Shown piece by piece: positions 34,231 to 46,087 of a stretch of DNA of 64,000 nt. The position numbers were made by a program, and so were the translations under genes. The stretch covers positions 806,001 to 870,000 of the forward strand of contig JALGAS010000004.1 of NCBI GenBank assembly GCA_023078685.1. The letters are read 5' to 3'. The stretch is from Neopestalotiopsis rosae (Eukaryota; Ascomycota; Sordariomycetes; Amphisphaeriales; Sporocadaceae). The number at the start of each line of letters is the position of its first letter. The first letter of the stretch is position 1. The notes under the pieces were generated by a model. The model had not been told where the DNA came from and did not search any database. It saw only the letters and a program-made list of their open reading frames with translations.

Positions 34231-35668
34231 TCGAATGCGTTCTCGGGCGCGTCATACGAGTACCTGTGGCTCATCAATTTCACCTACCAACCTTTCCTGA
34301 TGCACAACTTGAAAGGAAGGCACAGAAACGATGGACTGGACGAGAATAAAGCATGCGCAGTGGTGTTGAAGCACGTGGAGGAGGAAGACTTGCAAAGTCT
34401 ATTTGATTATGGTTGCGGGAGGTTTAGCGTGGATTACCAGCATACCCCTTCTGGAGATACACATGTGCTCTTCCCATTACAGCACCCGAATGAATACAAA
34501 CATTGCGCATGACATTCCATTGATATCCACCATCATGAAGAATTACTGCAATGATATGATGATATTAGAATTCGTGGCGGTTATGAGGATGCGAGGATTG
34601 AGTGACAAGCAATTGATGCCAACAAGAGCAACTAGGTAAGCCGCCCGACAACCGAATAGTGCAGTAGTTCACAGTAAGTAATCCTTGTGGTGATGGGATG
34701 TTGTGCAGGATGCAGCTGGCAGGATCTCCCATTCAACATGGAGGCAACCCAATGGCTCCACTGATAAACGCGTCGTGGGCCATTGGCGGGTCGCTTTCGT
34801 CGTCGTGTCTCTGCCTGCAGAAGGTCCGAGGAAAGTCTGGAACGAAAGAGAATTCAAAAGACAACAATTCAACAGCAGGACAGAAGAAGAAAAAATCTTA
34901 TTTCCTTAGTAGTATGATGGATCAAGGTACAGAGTCTACACCCGCAGTATGACACATCCTTACTAGGTTAGCTGGCACCGAGGACCCCTGCCCCGCTTCA
35001 AATTGTTTCTTTGCGGGGTCCTGAACTTTTAGCTGGGTCCAAGTAAGAGATGAACCCAGCAAACCCAGTCACTTTTTAGACGATGGGATTCAACGCGCTT
35101 CGACAATTGCATCAGAAGAGGCAACAAAGAGGAACTGAATGGGGTTTAGAAGGAGAAGAGGAAAAAATAAAACTGGCTACGCTTGTAAAAACTTGGCAGA
35201 AGTACACAATAACACGGCCAATTGCATCTCCACTAATCACTCATGTCCTTGCCTGATTCGCACATAATCAATCGCCATCGCATAGTGGGGTAAAAGATTT
35301 TTTTTTTCTTCCCTGCCCGACTAGGTAACAGAGCATATCGTCTCCTCTGCAGAAGCATGAGCTGGGAAATGGAGTAGGCAGGCAGGAGAGAAGCGCCGCC
35401 TAATACTGACCAACAACAAGAGGCGGTGGACTCTACAAGCCAATTACTCTATCAAATTTTTTTCTTCTCGTTGGGCCGCCGTAGTGTCTAGGCAACGGAT
35501 TGTCAACATAAAACCCGGGCTCTTCTCATCTCGCCTACAGTCTTGTCAACAATCTTTTTCCTCCCCATTCTCACATCTCTTCACTTTCTTCTCTTTCTCT
35601 CTCTTCCTCCAAGATACCCCTCTTTCCCTACCACCTTTCCACCCTCCAAACAAAACACAGCACACACA
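34231..35668. other. Intergenic between two nuclear-type protein genes
   Basis: About 1.4 kb: the 3' UTR of the preceding gene, then promoter and leader of the histone chaperone gene. No additional gene recognised. A T-run of about 10 bases lies near 35300. Confidence 0.4.
35555..35645 (+). promoter_or_regulatory. Pyrimidine-rich leader of the histone chaperone gene
   Basis: A nearly unbroken C/T tract (TTCTTCTCTTTCTCTCTCTT and similar) sits 25-115 bp upstream of the start codon. CT-rich tracts just before or within the 5' leader are typical of strongly and constitutively expressed fungal genes. It overlaps no other gene. Confidence 0.55.
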
Positions 35669-36616
35669 ATGGAGTCTTTCGAGGTCGACCCCCAGGCTAT
35701 CAAGCAGCTCCAGCTTCTCGATGCTGAGGTTGCCGATGTCAACAACGAGATCCTCGCTCAGCGATGGATGAAGCACCAGCCCATCTTTGAGAAGCGCCAA
35801 AAGGCTATTGCCAACATCCCCGGCTTCTGGGCCACCGTCCTCGACAACGCCTCCATCGAGCTCGAGGGTGCCATCACCAACAAGGACTCTGAGATCTTTG
35901 CCAACGCCCTCACCCACATTGAGGTCACGCGCCCCGAGATCTCGGTCGAGCCTCGCAGCGTCGGCATCGAGTTCCACTTCAAGCCCAACGAGTGGTTCGC
36001 CGACTCGGTCCTGTCCAAGAACTTCTACTGGCGCCGCGGCAAGGACGGCTCCTCCAGCCTGGTCTCTGACCCCATCAAGGTCAACTGGAAGCCCGGCAAG
36101 GACGTCACCAACGGCCTGACCGACGCCGCCTACGCCCTCTGGGTCGCCCAGAAGAACGCCGGCATGCTCGACGGCGTCTTTGCCGGCGAGCAGCAGAAGA
36201 AGCGTGACGCCGCCGCCCGCGCCCTGCCCGAGTACAAGGCCCTCGCCCAGCTCCTCGAGAAGGAGTACAACGACGAGGCCGACTTTGCCGGCGCCACCAG
36301 CTTCTTCAACTTCTTCTCCTACCGCGGCCGCTGGATCAGCGCCGCCGAGAACGCCGAGTCCACCGCCGAGGTCCGCGCCAAGCGCGCCGCCGCCGAGGCC
36401 GGCCAGGACAATGGCGAGGAGAGCGACGACGAGGACGGCGACTACGAGTACGCCGAGGAGGACGTCGAGACCTTTGCCCCCGGCCACGAGATCGCCCTCA
36501 ACCTGGCCGATGACATCTACCCCGATGCCATCAACTACTTCCTCGCCGACGAGATCGACATTGACAGCGACGTCGACCTTGACAGCGATGACGATGAGGA
36601 TGTCGAGATGTCCTAA
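35669..36616 (+). CDS. NAP-family histone chaperone (Vps75/SET-like), 315 aa
   Basis: Nucleosome-assembly-protein fold chaperone for H3-H4, in yeast a partner of the Rtt109 acetyltransferase. Single exon starting MESFEVDPQAIKQL; the longer upstream open frame is the pyrimidine-rich leader. An N-terminal dimerisation helix (about 8-45, KQLQLLDAEVADVNNEILAQ) leads into the NAP domain: IPGFWATVLDNAS, ITNKDSEIFANALTHIEV, IEFHFKPNEWFADSVLSKNF and SFFNFFSYRGRWI. An acidic segment (EESDDEDGDYEYAEED) comes before a conserved ADDIYPDAINYFLADE block, and an acidic C-terminal tail follows. Length is a little above Vps75. G+C-rich, highly biased codon use suggests high expression. The 313-codon antisense frame is a shadow of this biased composition. 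Confidence 0.88.
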   Translation: MESFEVDPQAIKQLQLLDAEVADVNNEILAQRWMKHQPIFEKRQKAIANIPGFWATVLDNASIELEGAITNKDSEIFANALTHIEVTRPEISVEPRSVGIEFHFKPNEWFADSVLSKNFYWRRGKDGSSSLVSDPIKVNWKPGKDVTNGLTDAAYALWVAQKNAGMLDGVFAGEQQKKRDAAARALPEYKALAQLLEKEYNDEADFAGATSFFNFFSYRGRWISAAENAESTAEVRAKRAAAEAGQDNGEESDDEDGDYEYAEEDVETFAPGHEIALNLADDIYPDAINYFLADEIDIDSDVDLDSDDDEDVEMS

Positions 36617-37162
36617 ACATATTGAAGGACAAGGAGAAACAAAAAGAACAATAATGACCTATTGATGATGTTTGGATGAAAGATCAAAAAGAGATACAAA
36701 AGTTTGGTTCATGATGAAGGTTACATAGGAGGAGAGTCACTTAACTACATATACCCCCAGGACCTGGACACAACTCGACGTTGCGAGTCCTAGTCTAATG
36801 CAGTAGTTGCAAAAGAGGCCGCTTGTTTTTGGCTGATGCAATAATGAGAGCATATTACAACATTCTTCTATATCATTTTGCCATGTGAATGTTTTATAAT
36901 TCAACACCCATTCCGCCCACCAGTGATTGAGACAATATGCCATGCGATGAGACTGGATCTTAAACTGTACAATGATATCTGAATACCTCCGTCGCCTATT
37001 TCATGCACATGTGCCAAACCTTGAACGAAACTGGCTGCGCTCTTGATCCCAACAGACTATTTTTATAAGACACTGACGCCAAGAAACTCAAAATGAGAGC
37101 AGACTCCCAATAAGATGAGATGATGTATTATAAATTATCGTAACAATACTATCGTCATGACG
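36617..37162. other. Convergent 3' intergenic region
   Basis: About 545 bp between converging genes; no gene seen, only probable 3' UTR sequence. Confidence 0.45.
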
Positions 37163-37762
37163 CTATAGCAACACAACACCCAGCGCCGCGCCCGCAAGAG
37201 CCACAAACGGGTGATTTTGTGCATAAACTGCTCCCGCAGCATTCGTCACCACACTCGCCGCCGAGCTCTCGGTGCCAGATGCGGTCGTCGTCGAGTTTCC
37301 ACCAGTAGTAACAGCAGTCCCCGTCGCGGTTGTCGCCGCACCCGTGATCGTCAAGGATTCCATATAGCCACTGATGCCATTGATCGCAATGCTCGGTGTG
37401 ACGGTGGTCATGGCGGCAATAGTAGTGGAACCTCCTTTGCCGCTGTCGATAGCAGCTGTAGTCGTAACAGCAGACGCGGTCGAGGTAGATGCTCCCGACG
37501 TAGTAAAGCAAGGCAGATACGAAGGCGTGGTGACGCACACCTCGGTACCCGTGTAGGCCGCGGTGCAGCACGGCTCCGTGGTTTTTGCCGGCGCCCGCCC
37601 GCCGCCGCAGTCGAGCGGGTCGCAGATCTGGCCGTCGTCCGGGTCGTACCAGTGCACGATATTGTCGTCGGGGCAGCTGCCGTACGTGTGCGTTGCGCAG
37701 CCCACGGCTTGGACGCTGCGGGCGGCGGCTAGGAAGAGGACTGCGAGGGTTGATTTGTACAT
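37163..37762 (-). CDS. GPI-type Cys-rich cell-wall protein, 199 aa
   Basis: Function unknown. Single exon. Signal peptide at 1-19 (MYKSTLAVLFLAAARSVQA). A compact Cys-rich module follows (CATHTYGSCPDDN, IVHWYDPDDGQICDPLDCGG, GRAPAKTTEPCC, CVTTPSYLPCF). Relatives of this module are common in ascomycetes and are sometimes labelled siderophore-related without functional evidence. A long Ser/Thr/Ala-rich stalk comes next, and a C-terminal hydrophobic segment (FVALAGAALGVVLL) fits a GPI-attachment signal. Likely located at the plasma membrane or wall. Confidence 0.8.
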   Translation of the reverse strand: MYKSTLAVLFLAAARSVQAVGCATHTYGSCPDDNIVHWYDPDDGQICDPLDCGGGRAPAKTTEPCCTAAYTGTEVCVTTPSYLPCFTTSGASTSTASAVTTTAAIDSGKGGSTTIAAMTTVTPSIAINGISGYMESLTITGAATTATGTAVTTGGNSTTTASGTESSAASVVTNAAGAVYAQNHPFVALAGAALGVVLL

Positions 37763-39133
37763 ATTGGTCTTGTAAAAGTCGACGCCTGTTTGAGAGATTT
37801 ATAGTCTGAGATGGGCGCGTGGACCAGAGGAAACGAGTGACTTTGGTGGCGCGAAGATGGTAATGAGCGACTCGACTTGAAGAGAGACGATGACCCAGAT
37901 CATCACCCGAGAAACAATTCCATCGCGTCTAATATATCATCATCGCCTTCCTCGAAAACCCCCCTTGTTGTTGGTAGCCAAACTCATTCTCGGAAATGAG
38001 TTTAGAAAAGCATTCAATGCTAGTCGTCGCCCTAGTCCTAGTCCTCCCTTTCGCCGTCTCGCGGCGCGACGGTGATGCTGCTGTGCCGCAGACTAAACTT
38101 TGCGCATTGAGCACTGACGGGAACTCCTGGGATAGTGAAATACAAAATTTGGCCTTACCATAAGGTGGAACCCCTTTCCATGAGGTGGTGTTTGCCAATA
38201 TCCATAGACAATCCCCAGACCTCGAAGTCTAGACCTGAACGAGCCCCTGGTAAGCGGAAGTCCATCATCTCCTTACTGTACGGAACATGATCTGATCTCC
38301 TCCAGGATTGCACGGGCACCCGAGGAGATTGCCATCTCTAATGGTGGCCTTTAAAGAGGCTTAACTACGGGATAAGCATAACGAACAAGCTATCCTCAAG
38401 TCAGCCACGGACATGGTCGTGGCGCGATCCCAACACTAGTGCTGACCTGTGTCTCTGTACAACAAAAAAAGTCCTTGGACTCACTTGTGTCCGAATCCGC
38501 TGTATGTGCGGTTCTACCTAGATAATCTGGGAGCAATAGGTATGAAGTGTGCTAGAATCCCATTCAGTATGCAGTCATGTTTAGGTCTTGCGGCATCGTG
38601 TTGGACGCCCTGCTCACCCTACGGCCACGCTAGATTGTCAGCTGCTTCAAAACGAGCGAACTGGCTCTTCGCCTGTATGCGCGTTCAAGAGTAGTGCCTC
38701 TCGTGCATGGAGACCGCTCGGATCATCCTGCAATTGGTAACGTCCACTGGTTCTAGGCTGACCTTGATATTCAGCTGCGGTCCCGAGTGTGTATAGACAT
38801 GCCAAGCTGACATTGACATAATTGTGGAGCTGCACAACATGGCCGTTAGAAGAAGCTTTCAGTCAGAACGATCAGCAGAAGTAGTTTGTTCATGTAAACA
38901 GCATGTTTCCTGTATATACTAGCACTACTTGCAATGAATGACAAGTGAGCTGAAACTTTAAAGGCATCGTTGTCCTGGAAAACAATACCGACCCGCGGGT
39001 GTTCCATCAAAAATCACAAAGCAGTCTCTCAAGAAACAGAGTAAACATTATGCTCATATATCGTCCAACAGCTGGCTGGTCCATGTTGAAAATTGACTAG
39101 TATATGGACGCTGGCTATGCCATCATATGGCAT
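37763..39133. other. Intergenic (1.4 kb)
   Basis: No gene recognised on either strand between the wall-protein gene and the metallothionein gene. Confidence 0.4.
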
Positions 39134-39343
39134 TTAGTGCTAATCGATATCAAGTCAGTCATGATATCTTCCTTCTGGTGGTGAGAATAACGTACGCCGC
39201 AGGAGCTGCAGCTGCAGCCGTTGCAAGAGCCGCTGCAAGAGCAAGAGGAGCAGGAGCTATAATATCACAAGGAGTTAGTTCTTGAATCTTGGAAAGACAT
39301 TGAAGTCAAAGTGATTCTGGGAGGTGTCGCACCAAGAAGGCAT
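39134..39343 (-). CDS. Metallothionein, 25 aa, three exons
   Basis: Tiny Cys-rich metal-binding protein, probably for copper or cadmium. Exons read from splice signals are 39343-39333 (11 nt), 39256-39196 (61 nt) and 39139-39134 (6 nt including the stop). Intron 1 (76 bp) starts GTGCGA and ends ATTATAG. Intron 2 (56 bp) starts GTACGT, has a GACTGAC branch 14 bases before its TAG end. The protein begins MPSCSCSSCSCSGSC, continues NGCSCSSC and ends Gly-His. It has 8 Cys in 25 residues, in CxC and CxxC arrangement, and resembles the 26-residue Neurospora copper metallothionein in length and Ser/Gly spacing. If intron 2 were retained the protein would gain 27 residues with only one more Cys, so splicing is preferred. 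The gene is too short for standard ORF finding. Confidence 0.75.
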
Positions 39344-42177
39344 ATTGGCTATTGTTGGTTTGGCTTTGAGAAGCAAAAAAAGGCTGGAAATTCTGACTTG
39401 TGATATTCTTTATTTCGTACAATCTGGATGATTCGAGAACGGTCTTTCGCGAAGAAATCGATCGCCTTTTATACTTCTACAGCCAGTCGTCTACCCCTCT
39501 CCCCCTCCATCTCGGATTCGAGGGAGGTCGGCTGGAATCGCATCCTTCGACACGAGTTTTAATAGGACTCTGAGTCTTTCGGGCATCGAGGCTCTCTTGC
39601 CAAGTTCCAAACCGTTGGTACGAGGTCTCATTCCCCGCACCTTGTGTTCCCAATCAAGCCTGTTATCACGATCAACCGATCCAATTATCTCTTGCCGAGA
39701 CAAACGCCCAGTCTGACATTCGCCTCCTCTCCCTTGCCTCTTTACTCTCGGTCATGGAATATGGTAAGAACGTGGGGTACCTGGACCAATCGCTGGACCG
39801 TGCCGATCAGTTGGAGGCGTTTTGGGCGTTGCGTCGTATGGTTGTAGATATGGGAGGACGGATCTGGCCGCAAGCTGGATAGTGATGGTGGTTCATGTTC
39901 CAAGAGAAGGATGGGAAAGTGTGGTTGACTATACCGCAATTAGTCGTAACCACGTCGACTAGCGAATCGAGCCGGCCAGTATCGGTGGTTCCACTCCTCC
40001 ATGATCTTATAGCTTGAGCGAATTGAACGTCTTGTTTCGACAACACATGATACTATCCTTGGCGCTGCAACGTGTTGATGTCTTATGATATGGAGCCTCC
40101 GGTAAACCCAAAACAGCTTCCCTTGAGTGTATCAGGCTGCTCAAGGATGACTAGGAATTGCCCGGACTTCGCGGCACGTGCTAGCATGGCTCTTCTTCCG
40201 GGTCCCCGTCGTAATCGCTTGATCACGGCAGATCCGCAAAGCCTTTCGTGGACAAAAATACATTGTAGGGGCCGTCAGATGCCAAGCATCCTCGCGTGTC
40301 GAACCGAGACGAGTATTTCCCCCATTGGCCAGGAGGAAGAGCCTCGTTGGCTCAGTCGCATGTCGCTGGTGCGGAGAACATGTCGGCCGGAAATATTCCC
40401 GCAGTGCGACCGTGTGAACCGGTGTGAGAGCAAGAGTCCGGGGCCCTGTATCGGTCATGCAAATGCACCAAGTATGCGGCTCGCCCTTGCGTTATGGTCG
40501 GGGGACATGAACCGAAGCGAAATGCAAGAGCACGACTTTAGAAATCTTTTGAATCCCAAGCTGCTCCTATATACTGTTTAGTTGTTGACTCTTGAAAGTC
40601 CCTTGATGGCCGTGGAACACTTGGCGCCAGCAGTTTTGCGAACCTTGATGGCCACTTTTGGGCGGTCAACGGAACTTGTCTTTGCCGATCCTGTCATGAC
40701 CGAACCGACACTATTCAGCACCGGCTGGCCATCAACAAGTCAACAACTATCGTTTTCTTATCTCAATCATTGAAAACCGTTAGGAAAATCTTGAAAGTCC
40801 AGCGGAAAAAGATGCCCCCAAAACGGGCCCCTGGGATGATCCTTCCACGGTGCACAGTCGTGTCATAAACGTAACCTTTCCAATAGATCATGCATGGCTA
40901 AGTGTGATCTGCCATTCAATAGGTCGATCCGGTGTGATTTATGCAGCTCCGGGGCGATCCCAGTCAGCAATCAACAGGCTTCGATGATAGGTGATCCGAG
41001 GCGAGAAGCTGGCAGATGATTGCTTGAACATGAGAGCTGACTCTTGACTACTCCGGGCCATGAGCTGCGACGTAGAAGACGAACCTTAATCGTGCCCCAG
41101 TCTTGCGATGGAAGATTAGATGCGATGACTCGATCTGATGTTGGGAGGGAACCACTGCCTCCAGCGCACAAGCTCGTCTGTGATAGAGGGGTGGAATCAG
41201 AAGGTGGGCGAGTGAGGACTGCTCCAAGTCGGGGTTGAAGAATGTATCAGTTCGTGAAGATGTTTCCCTGAGGTGCCTTTTTCTAGATCGGCAGATAATT
41301 GCAACTGAAATCTGGGTACATTTCCCGGAAGTCGCGACCGGCCAAAAGTGTCGAGATAGACTGTCTGGGCAGGCGCGCCCGCTCACTGCTTTCCTGGACT
41401 GGAGTAGTTACCTAGGAATGCTTCTGGAATTCTGTGCCAACAAAACTAAGCAATACTCTAGCAGTTCTTGAGAGTTACTAGAAGCGCAAGTCAAGTAATC
41501 GAAGTGACAAGTTCAATATGTCACAAGCAACTGAGTCTCGTAGCAATTTCGACACATTGGTATGATAAAAGCAGCGTTGCACATTTTCAGCATCAATGTA
41601 ATTTTGGACCCGCTTACATTCTCAATCTATGGACCCTATCTTATGAATGAACATTGCAAACTTGAAATTCAATTTCTCGTTTGCCATGTTACTAGGAGTT
41701 GGTTCCTGTAAGACGATTGAATGTTTGATCCCTGTATAACTTCGGCACGCAACCAGGAAGAGCTCGAAACAGGCCGTCATTTTCAGTGAACTCATTGGTA
41801 TATGAGCAAAAGCCTGCGCTTTTCCTCTCCAACATAGTCAACTGACGAGATCTTGCGCCGAAGAAGTCTTTCTGTAATAAGAGTCGAGAAGATTTGACTT
41901 CTGTGCCAAGGTAGTAAATCAGAGACTCTCGGGAGCCGTTCCATTTTGTGGAGATGGAATTCTGAGGGGAGAGAGGATCGAAAAACAGAGCTGGTCGGAA
42001 TGAAGAGCATTAGGGCAGAGGCAAGAACAATAGTTCTCAGTCGAAATCAGAAAAAGCGCAAGAGGCTTGCAAGAGCTGTGGCTCTCAAGTCGAAATCATT
42101 AACGGGTCAGGATGATAGCTGGGACGGAATGCGTTCGAAACTCGTCTTCGATGCGGAATATGCTGTGAGCGAGGCCG
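39344..42177. other. Long intergenic region (2.8 kb)
   Basis: First part is the metallothionein promoter. No supportable gene in the rest. One frame near 40384-40455 (+) reads CRPEIFPQCDRVNRC, reminiscent of a zinc-cluster motif but with wrong spacing and missing Cys. If it is a relic, it is very degraded. Confidence 0.4.
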
Positions 42178-43205
42178 TTACTCGTCCTGGCGATACGGGC
42201 CCTCCTTGTACTGTGTTCCGTACTTGCCTCCAACCACACCCTCCTTCTTCTCCAGAGCTTCTGTGCATTCCAAACTTTGTCAGAATATCGTCATACCATG
42301 GAGTTCAACGGATTTGTGATGCAGATCTTACCTTTGGTTCGGTAGCGAAACTTGAATGTTGCAAAAGGCGCGCTGATTCCCTTGCGTGAGCGCAAGTCGG
42401 GCAAGATGTCAGCGTGGGGGAAGGTCTCAGGAAAAGGAACATGAATGCCAGAGACGCGCAACTCGTTGAACCTGCGAGTTACCTGGAGTCAGCCTATGGG
42501 TGCATAAATTATGAACAAAAGTAATTGAAGCAGACTCACTTCTTCAGAATTGCCTCACGATCAGTACGAAGCGTGCGATCGGACAGCTGATCCATGTAGT
42601 ATAGATCGTTGTCCGTGACAATGTGCTCCGCATTAGGAGGCATACGAACAGATCGGTTCATGTGAAACGCTTGAACTTCGATCAAGCCCATCTTGTTGAT
42701 TCCGTCATCGTCCTTTCCACGATTGCCGGGGCCTGTCGATCATTAGCTGGGACGAATATTCAACGTATTGGAAAGGGGAAAAAAAAAGATACACACCATT
42801 GCTGAGATCACTGAAGAAGAACTCGCGATGAGTGAAAGGACCATTGACAGTGGCCCGCCAATAGATGCAGTCAATGACCTTCTCAAAAGGTCGTCCTGCG
42901 TTCCAACCACGCTCATGCACAAAACACTCGGGTTGGCCATCGATCTCGATGTAATAGCCAACGTGGTGGAATTGATGCACGAACTCTTCAGGTCGGTCAA
43001 TCTTAATGGAGAATTTCTGGCCCGGACGGCCCTCGATGAATCTGGTAAGTTTGTGGAATTCCATTATCATACCATCGGGAACCTCATGGGGCTCGCCGTC
43101 AATGCGCAAGTTGCCCTCGTTGGCAAGGGTTCCGTACTCGGGCAGATCTCTGCCGTTGACCTGCACAGTGACATTGAGCCACTGAGGGCCGTCGGTGATA
43201 GGCAT
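42178..43205 (-). CDS. Fungal protein of unknown function (DUF7918-like), 4 exons, 274 aa
   Basis: Exons are 43205-42797, 42732-42540, 42471-42332 and 42260-42178; introns of 64, 68 and 71 bp begin GTGTGT, GTGAGT and GTAAGA, with CTAAT or CTGAC branch sites, and all joins stay in frame. The N-terminal part (LNVTVQVNGRDLPEYG, then FIEGRPGQKFSIKI and YYIEIDGQPECFV) resembles the beta-rich fungal domain known as DUF7918. The C-terminal part reads FNELRVSGIHVPFPETFPH and ends EKKEGVVGGKYGTQYKEG. No signal peptide, TM segment or catalytic motif is seen. The four-exon model with consistent phases strongly supports a real gene; the domain name is a tentative recollection. Confidence 0.7.
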
Positions 43206-43499
43206 GATGACAATGATTGATGATTGAGGACTAGGCTTTCTCTGATTTCTGAGACGTCCGGGTCGATGGAGACGGTGATTGGGGACGTAGAGTGTGGATA
43301 GGGTGATGAATGATGGGGACTTATCAAGGTTGGTGATGGTGGCAAAGTCTTCAGAACAGCTGTGTCAAGTGTTTGAAGATTGAAATGTCAAGAAAAGTTG
43401 GGTACTAGATTGTGTTGTGAGGGGGGAAAGAATCTGCAGCGAGAACCCTCCCGGCTGTTTTTATTCTGAAAGATTGAGCTAAGTAGGTGGTAAGAGCTT

Positions 43500-45010
43500 G
43501 AAGCTGGCAAGGGAGCGTTTCGGGTAGGCGCGCAGCTGCGTCAAGGCTGGCGAGAACGTGAAGACTGGCGAGTACGTCGAAGTGAAAAGGGCACGTTCGG
43601 GGTAGGCGCGCAGCTGCGTAGAGATTGGCGAGCACGTGAAGACTGGCGAGTATGTCGAAGTGAAAAGGGCACGTTCGGGGTAGGCGCGCAGCTGCGCAAA
43701 GACTGGCGAGAACTTCGAGGCTGGCGAGAACAAGCTTACTGGCGAGAACGTCGAAGTGAAAAGGGCGCGTTCCGGGTAGACGGACGCGGGCGCAAAGGCA
43801 GACGAGAACGTGAAGACAAGCGAGAACTTCAAGACTGGCGAGTACGTCGAAGTGAAAAATGAAAAGGGCGCGTTCCCTGTAGACGGACACGGGCGCAAAA
43901 GCTGGCGAGAACTTCAACAGTGTCGAGAACGTCAAAATGGCAAGGGCGCACTTCGGGTAGATCGGCGGGAACGTCAAGACTGGCGAGCACATCAAACTTG
44001 GTGACTGCATCAAATAGATCACGGGTAGCTCGGTGGGCACGTCAAAATTTTCGAGGGCATCAGTGTATCAAGGGCGCATTCCAGGTAGGCAGACACGGGC
44101 GTGAATGCTGGCGAGGATGTCGAGACTGGCGAGTACAAAAGTTTGGGCGAGCACGTTATATTTGTTGAGTACGTCAAGATAGCAGGGGCGTACTCAGGGT
44201 AGGCGCGTGAGCACGCAGAGACTGGAGGATATTTTGAGGCTTGCGAGAATATCAGGATTGGCGAGTACATAATACTGTCGAACACATTGAGTCTGGTAAG
44301 CACACCGGAATTTCAAGAGCACATTTCGGGTATCTCGGCGAAAACGTCAAGACTGGTGAGGACATCAAGATATTAAGGGCGAAGTCCGGGTAACTGGACA
44401 CCGACGTGAATGCTGGCGAGACCGTCGAAATTGGCGAGCATAACAATATTGGCGGGCATATTAAGTTTGATATATACATCAATATGGCAAGGGCGAATTT
44501 GGGGTATGCGTGTGCACAAGCGAAGATGAGAGGACACTTCCAGACTCGCAAGAACGTTAAGAGCCGCGAACACATCCAGACCGACGAGCACATTGAGACC
44601 GACGAGCATATTGAGACTGGCGAGCACATTCGTATGAATTGGTGTGTAAATCGGACCGGGTACAGGTAGGCCGGCGGGTACGTTGAGAGTGGTAGGCATG
44701 TCGAAATGTCAAGGGCGCATTCCTGGTAGGTTGGCGAGCACGTCGAGACTTGCAAGCATATCGGATGAGGTATAGGTATGTCAGCCGGTACGTGTAGACT
44801 CGCGAGAATATGAACACTGGCAAGGGGCCTCCGGGTAGACGGGCACAAACGCGAAAAATGGTGAGCATCGTACAAGCGGCAGGTATATTGAGACTGGCGA
44901 TCACGTCTTTGCACAATATTCTTTATTCATACATACGTAAGAGAGACAAGGGAAATAATGTTGGCAAGGTCGCGTTCTGCGTAGGCGGACAGGGGCGCAG
45001 GCAACAATGA
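43500..45010. repeat. Two-tier tandem repeat (18-bp subunits plus 42-bp spacers), about 1.5 kb
   Basis: About 16 degenerate units. Each unit has a spacer of about 42 bp around AAGGGCGCGTTCCGGGTAGG and a variable number of 18-bp subunits (AAGACTGGCGAGNACGTC). Using the T of the GGGTAGG word as marker, positions include 43525, 43603, 43681, 43777, 43880, 43958, 44036, 44086, 44200, 44331, 44391, 44505, 44667, 44727, 44836 and 44982. The spacings 78, 78, 96, 78, 78, 114, 60, 114 and 60 equal 42 + n x 18 with n = 1 to 4. Because 18 and 42 are multiples of three, long open frames appear on the minus strand with 6-residue periodicity (SPVLTF-type or LASLHV-type). Units nearest 43.5 kb are the most alike; those towards 45 kb are more diverged. 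Confidence 0.88.
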
Positions 45011-46087
45011 GCACGTTAAGACTGACGAATGTATTAAGACCAGCAGGCACGTCACGATAGTGATTCGATAACATTGTCATCGTGATCGGTATCAAGCAAA
45101 ACGTGAAAGATATCTCTTTTCGTACTCGGGCACGTCCACCGTGAATGTGTGCTTGCAAGCTACATGATTGATTCGTCCTCGCTGGAGTATATTCCATTGT
45201 TCTGGCCGCGTTTGACTACCCGGAGGATGTCCTGTCAATCACGGTATATGACACCCATTTGTACTCGCCAATTTGGTTCCTTTTTCTTCGGTAGCACATG
45301 TTTACCTGGAGCATTGCCCTTGCCACTTATGGCATTTTTTCAACGCCCGCCAGCTTCTTTCTATCCATTCTTTATTCTTATTGTCTCTTTGGCGACACTC
45401 GCTTACCTAAAGCCCTCACTCTCCTTGACTGCTATGGTTGTTATCAGCTTGTCATGCCATATTCTTGTCGTTGTGATAACACCAAACTCAGGAGACGACT
45501 ATGCAGAGTCGTACTGTATATACTAGCGCTTGAGTCATTATGGCAAAGACTCGGTACATATCACCACAAACCTGGAAGGTGGACCCGCCGCTAGTGCGGT
45601 GTATCACAAATTGGCGACTATACTGACAGGGTATCCTGCCAGCACAATGATAATTCTCGTTATTGAATTGACAAATTAATCTTTCGTCCGATCCCTTCAC
45701 AGAAATGAGGAATATTCTCCCAAATCGCCAAGACATTGGTTGTGTTTTTAGCTCAGCTATAATTGCGCTGACACCTACCAGCAGTACCTACCTAGAGAAT
45801 TGATGAAAGCACTATGGCACCTTCTCAATCAATCGTGGGCATATGCTTTGGACGAACAATGGGATTCTTTAGAGACCAGGCTTTTCTTATTCGCGGCCGA
45901 TGTACATGCATGAATCATTTCATGGCTGAACCAGCGTGTGGTCAGGACTTTATGCAGAAGACAATCACTTCGGCAGCGATGCGTCAACACTGTGCCATAA
46001 ATCGACACACGTAGCTCAAGAATTGATTTTCTTTTTCTTTTTTCATCATCATTATGTATTGTATAATTTAATGTAGCTCCTGTCATC
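45011..46087. other. Intergenic between repeat array and scytalone dehydratase
   Basis: About 1.1 kb without a recognisable gene; includes the 3' flank of the scytalone dehydratase gene. Confidence 0.4.

Noticed and set aside
35546..36487. 313-codon open frame antisense to the histone chaperone
   Set aside because: Low-complexity Gly/Leu/Val composition caused by strong third-position bias of the real gene.
40384..40455. Possible zinc-cluster (Zn2Cys6) motif around CDRVNRC
   Set aside because: Spacing of the remaining Cys is wrong, two expected Cys are missing, and no flanking basic region or start is found.
43405..44914. Long minus-strand frames in the minisatellite as ordinary genes
   Set aside because: They arise from repeat lengths divisible by three, lie in two frames, and have no start context or outside similarity; kept as a repeat and as a finding.
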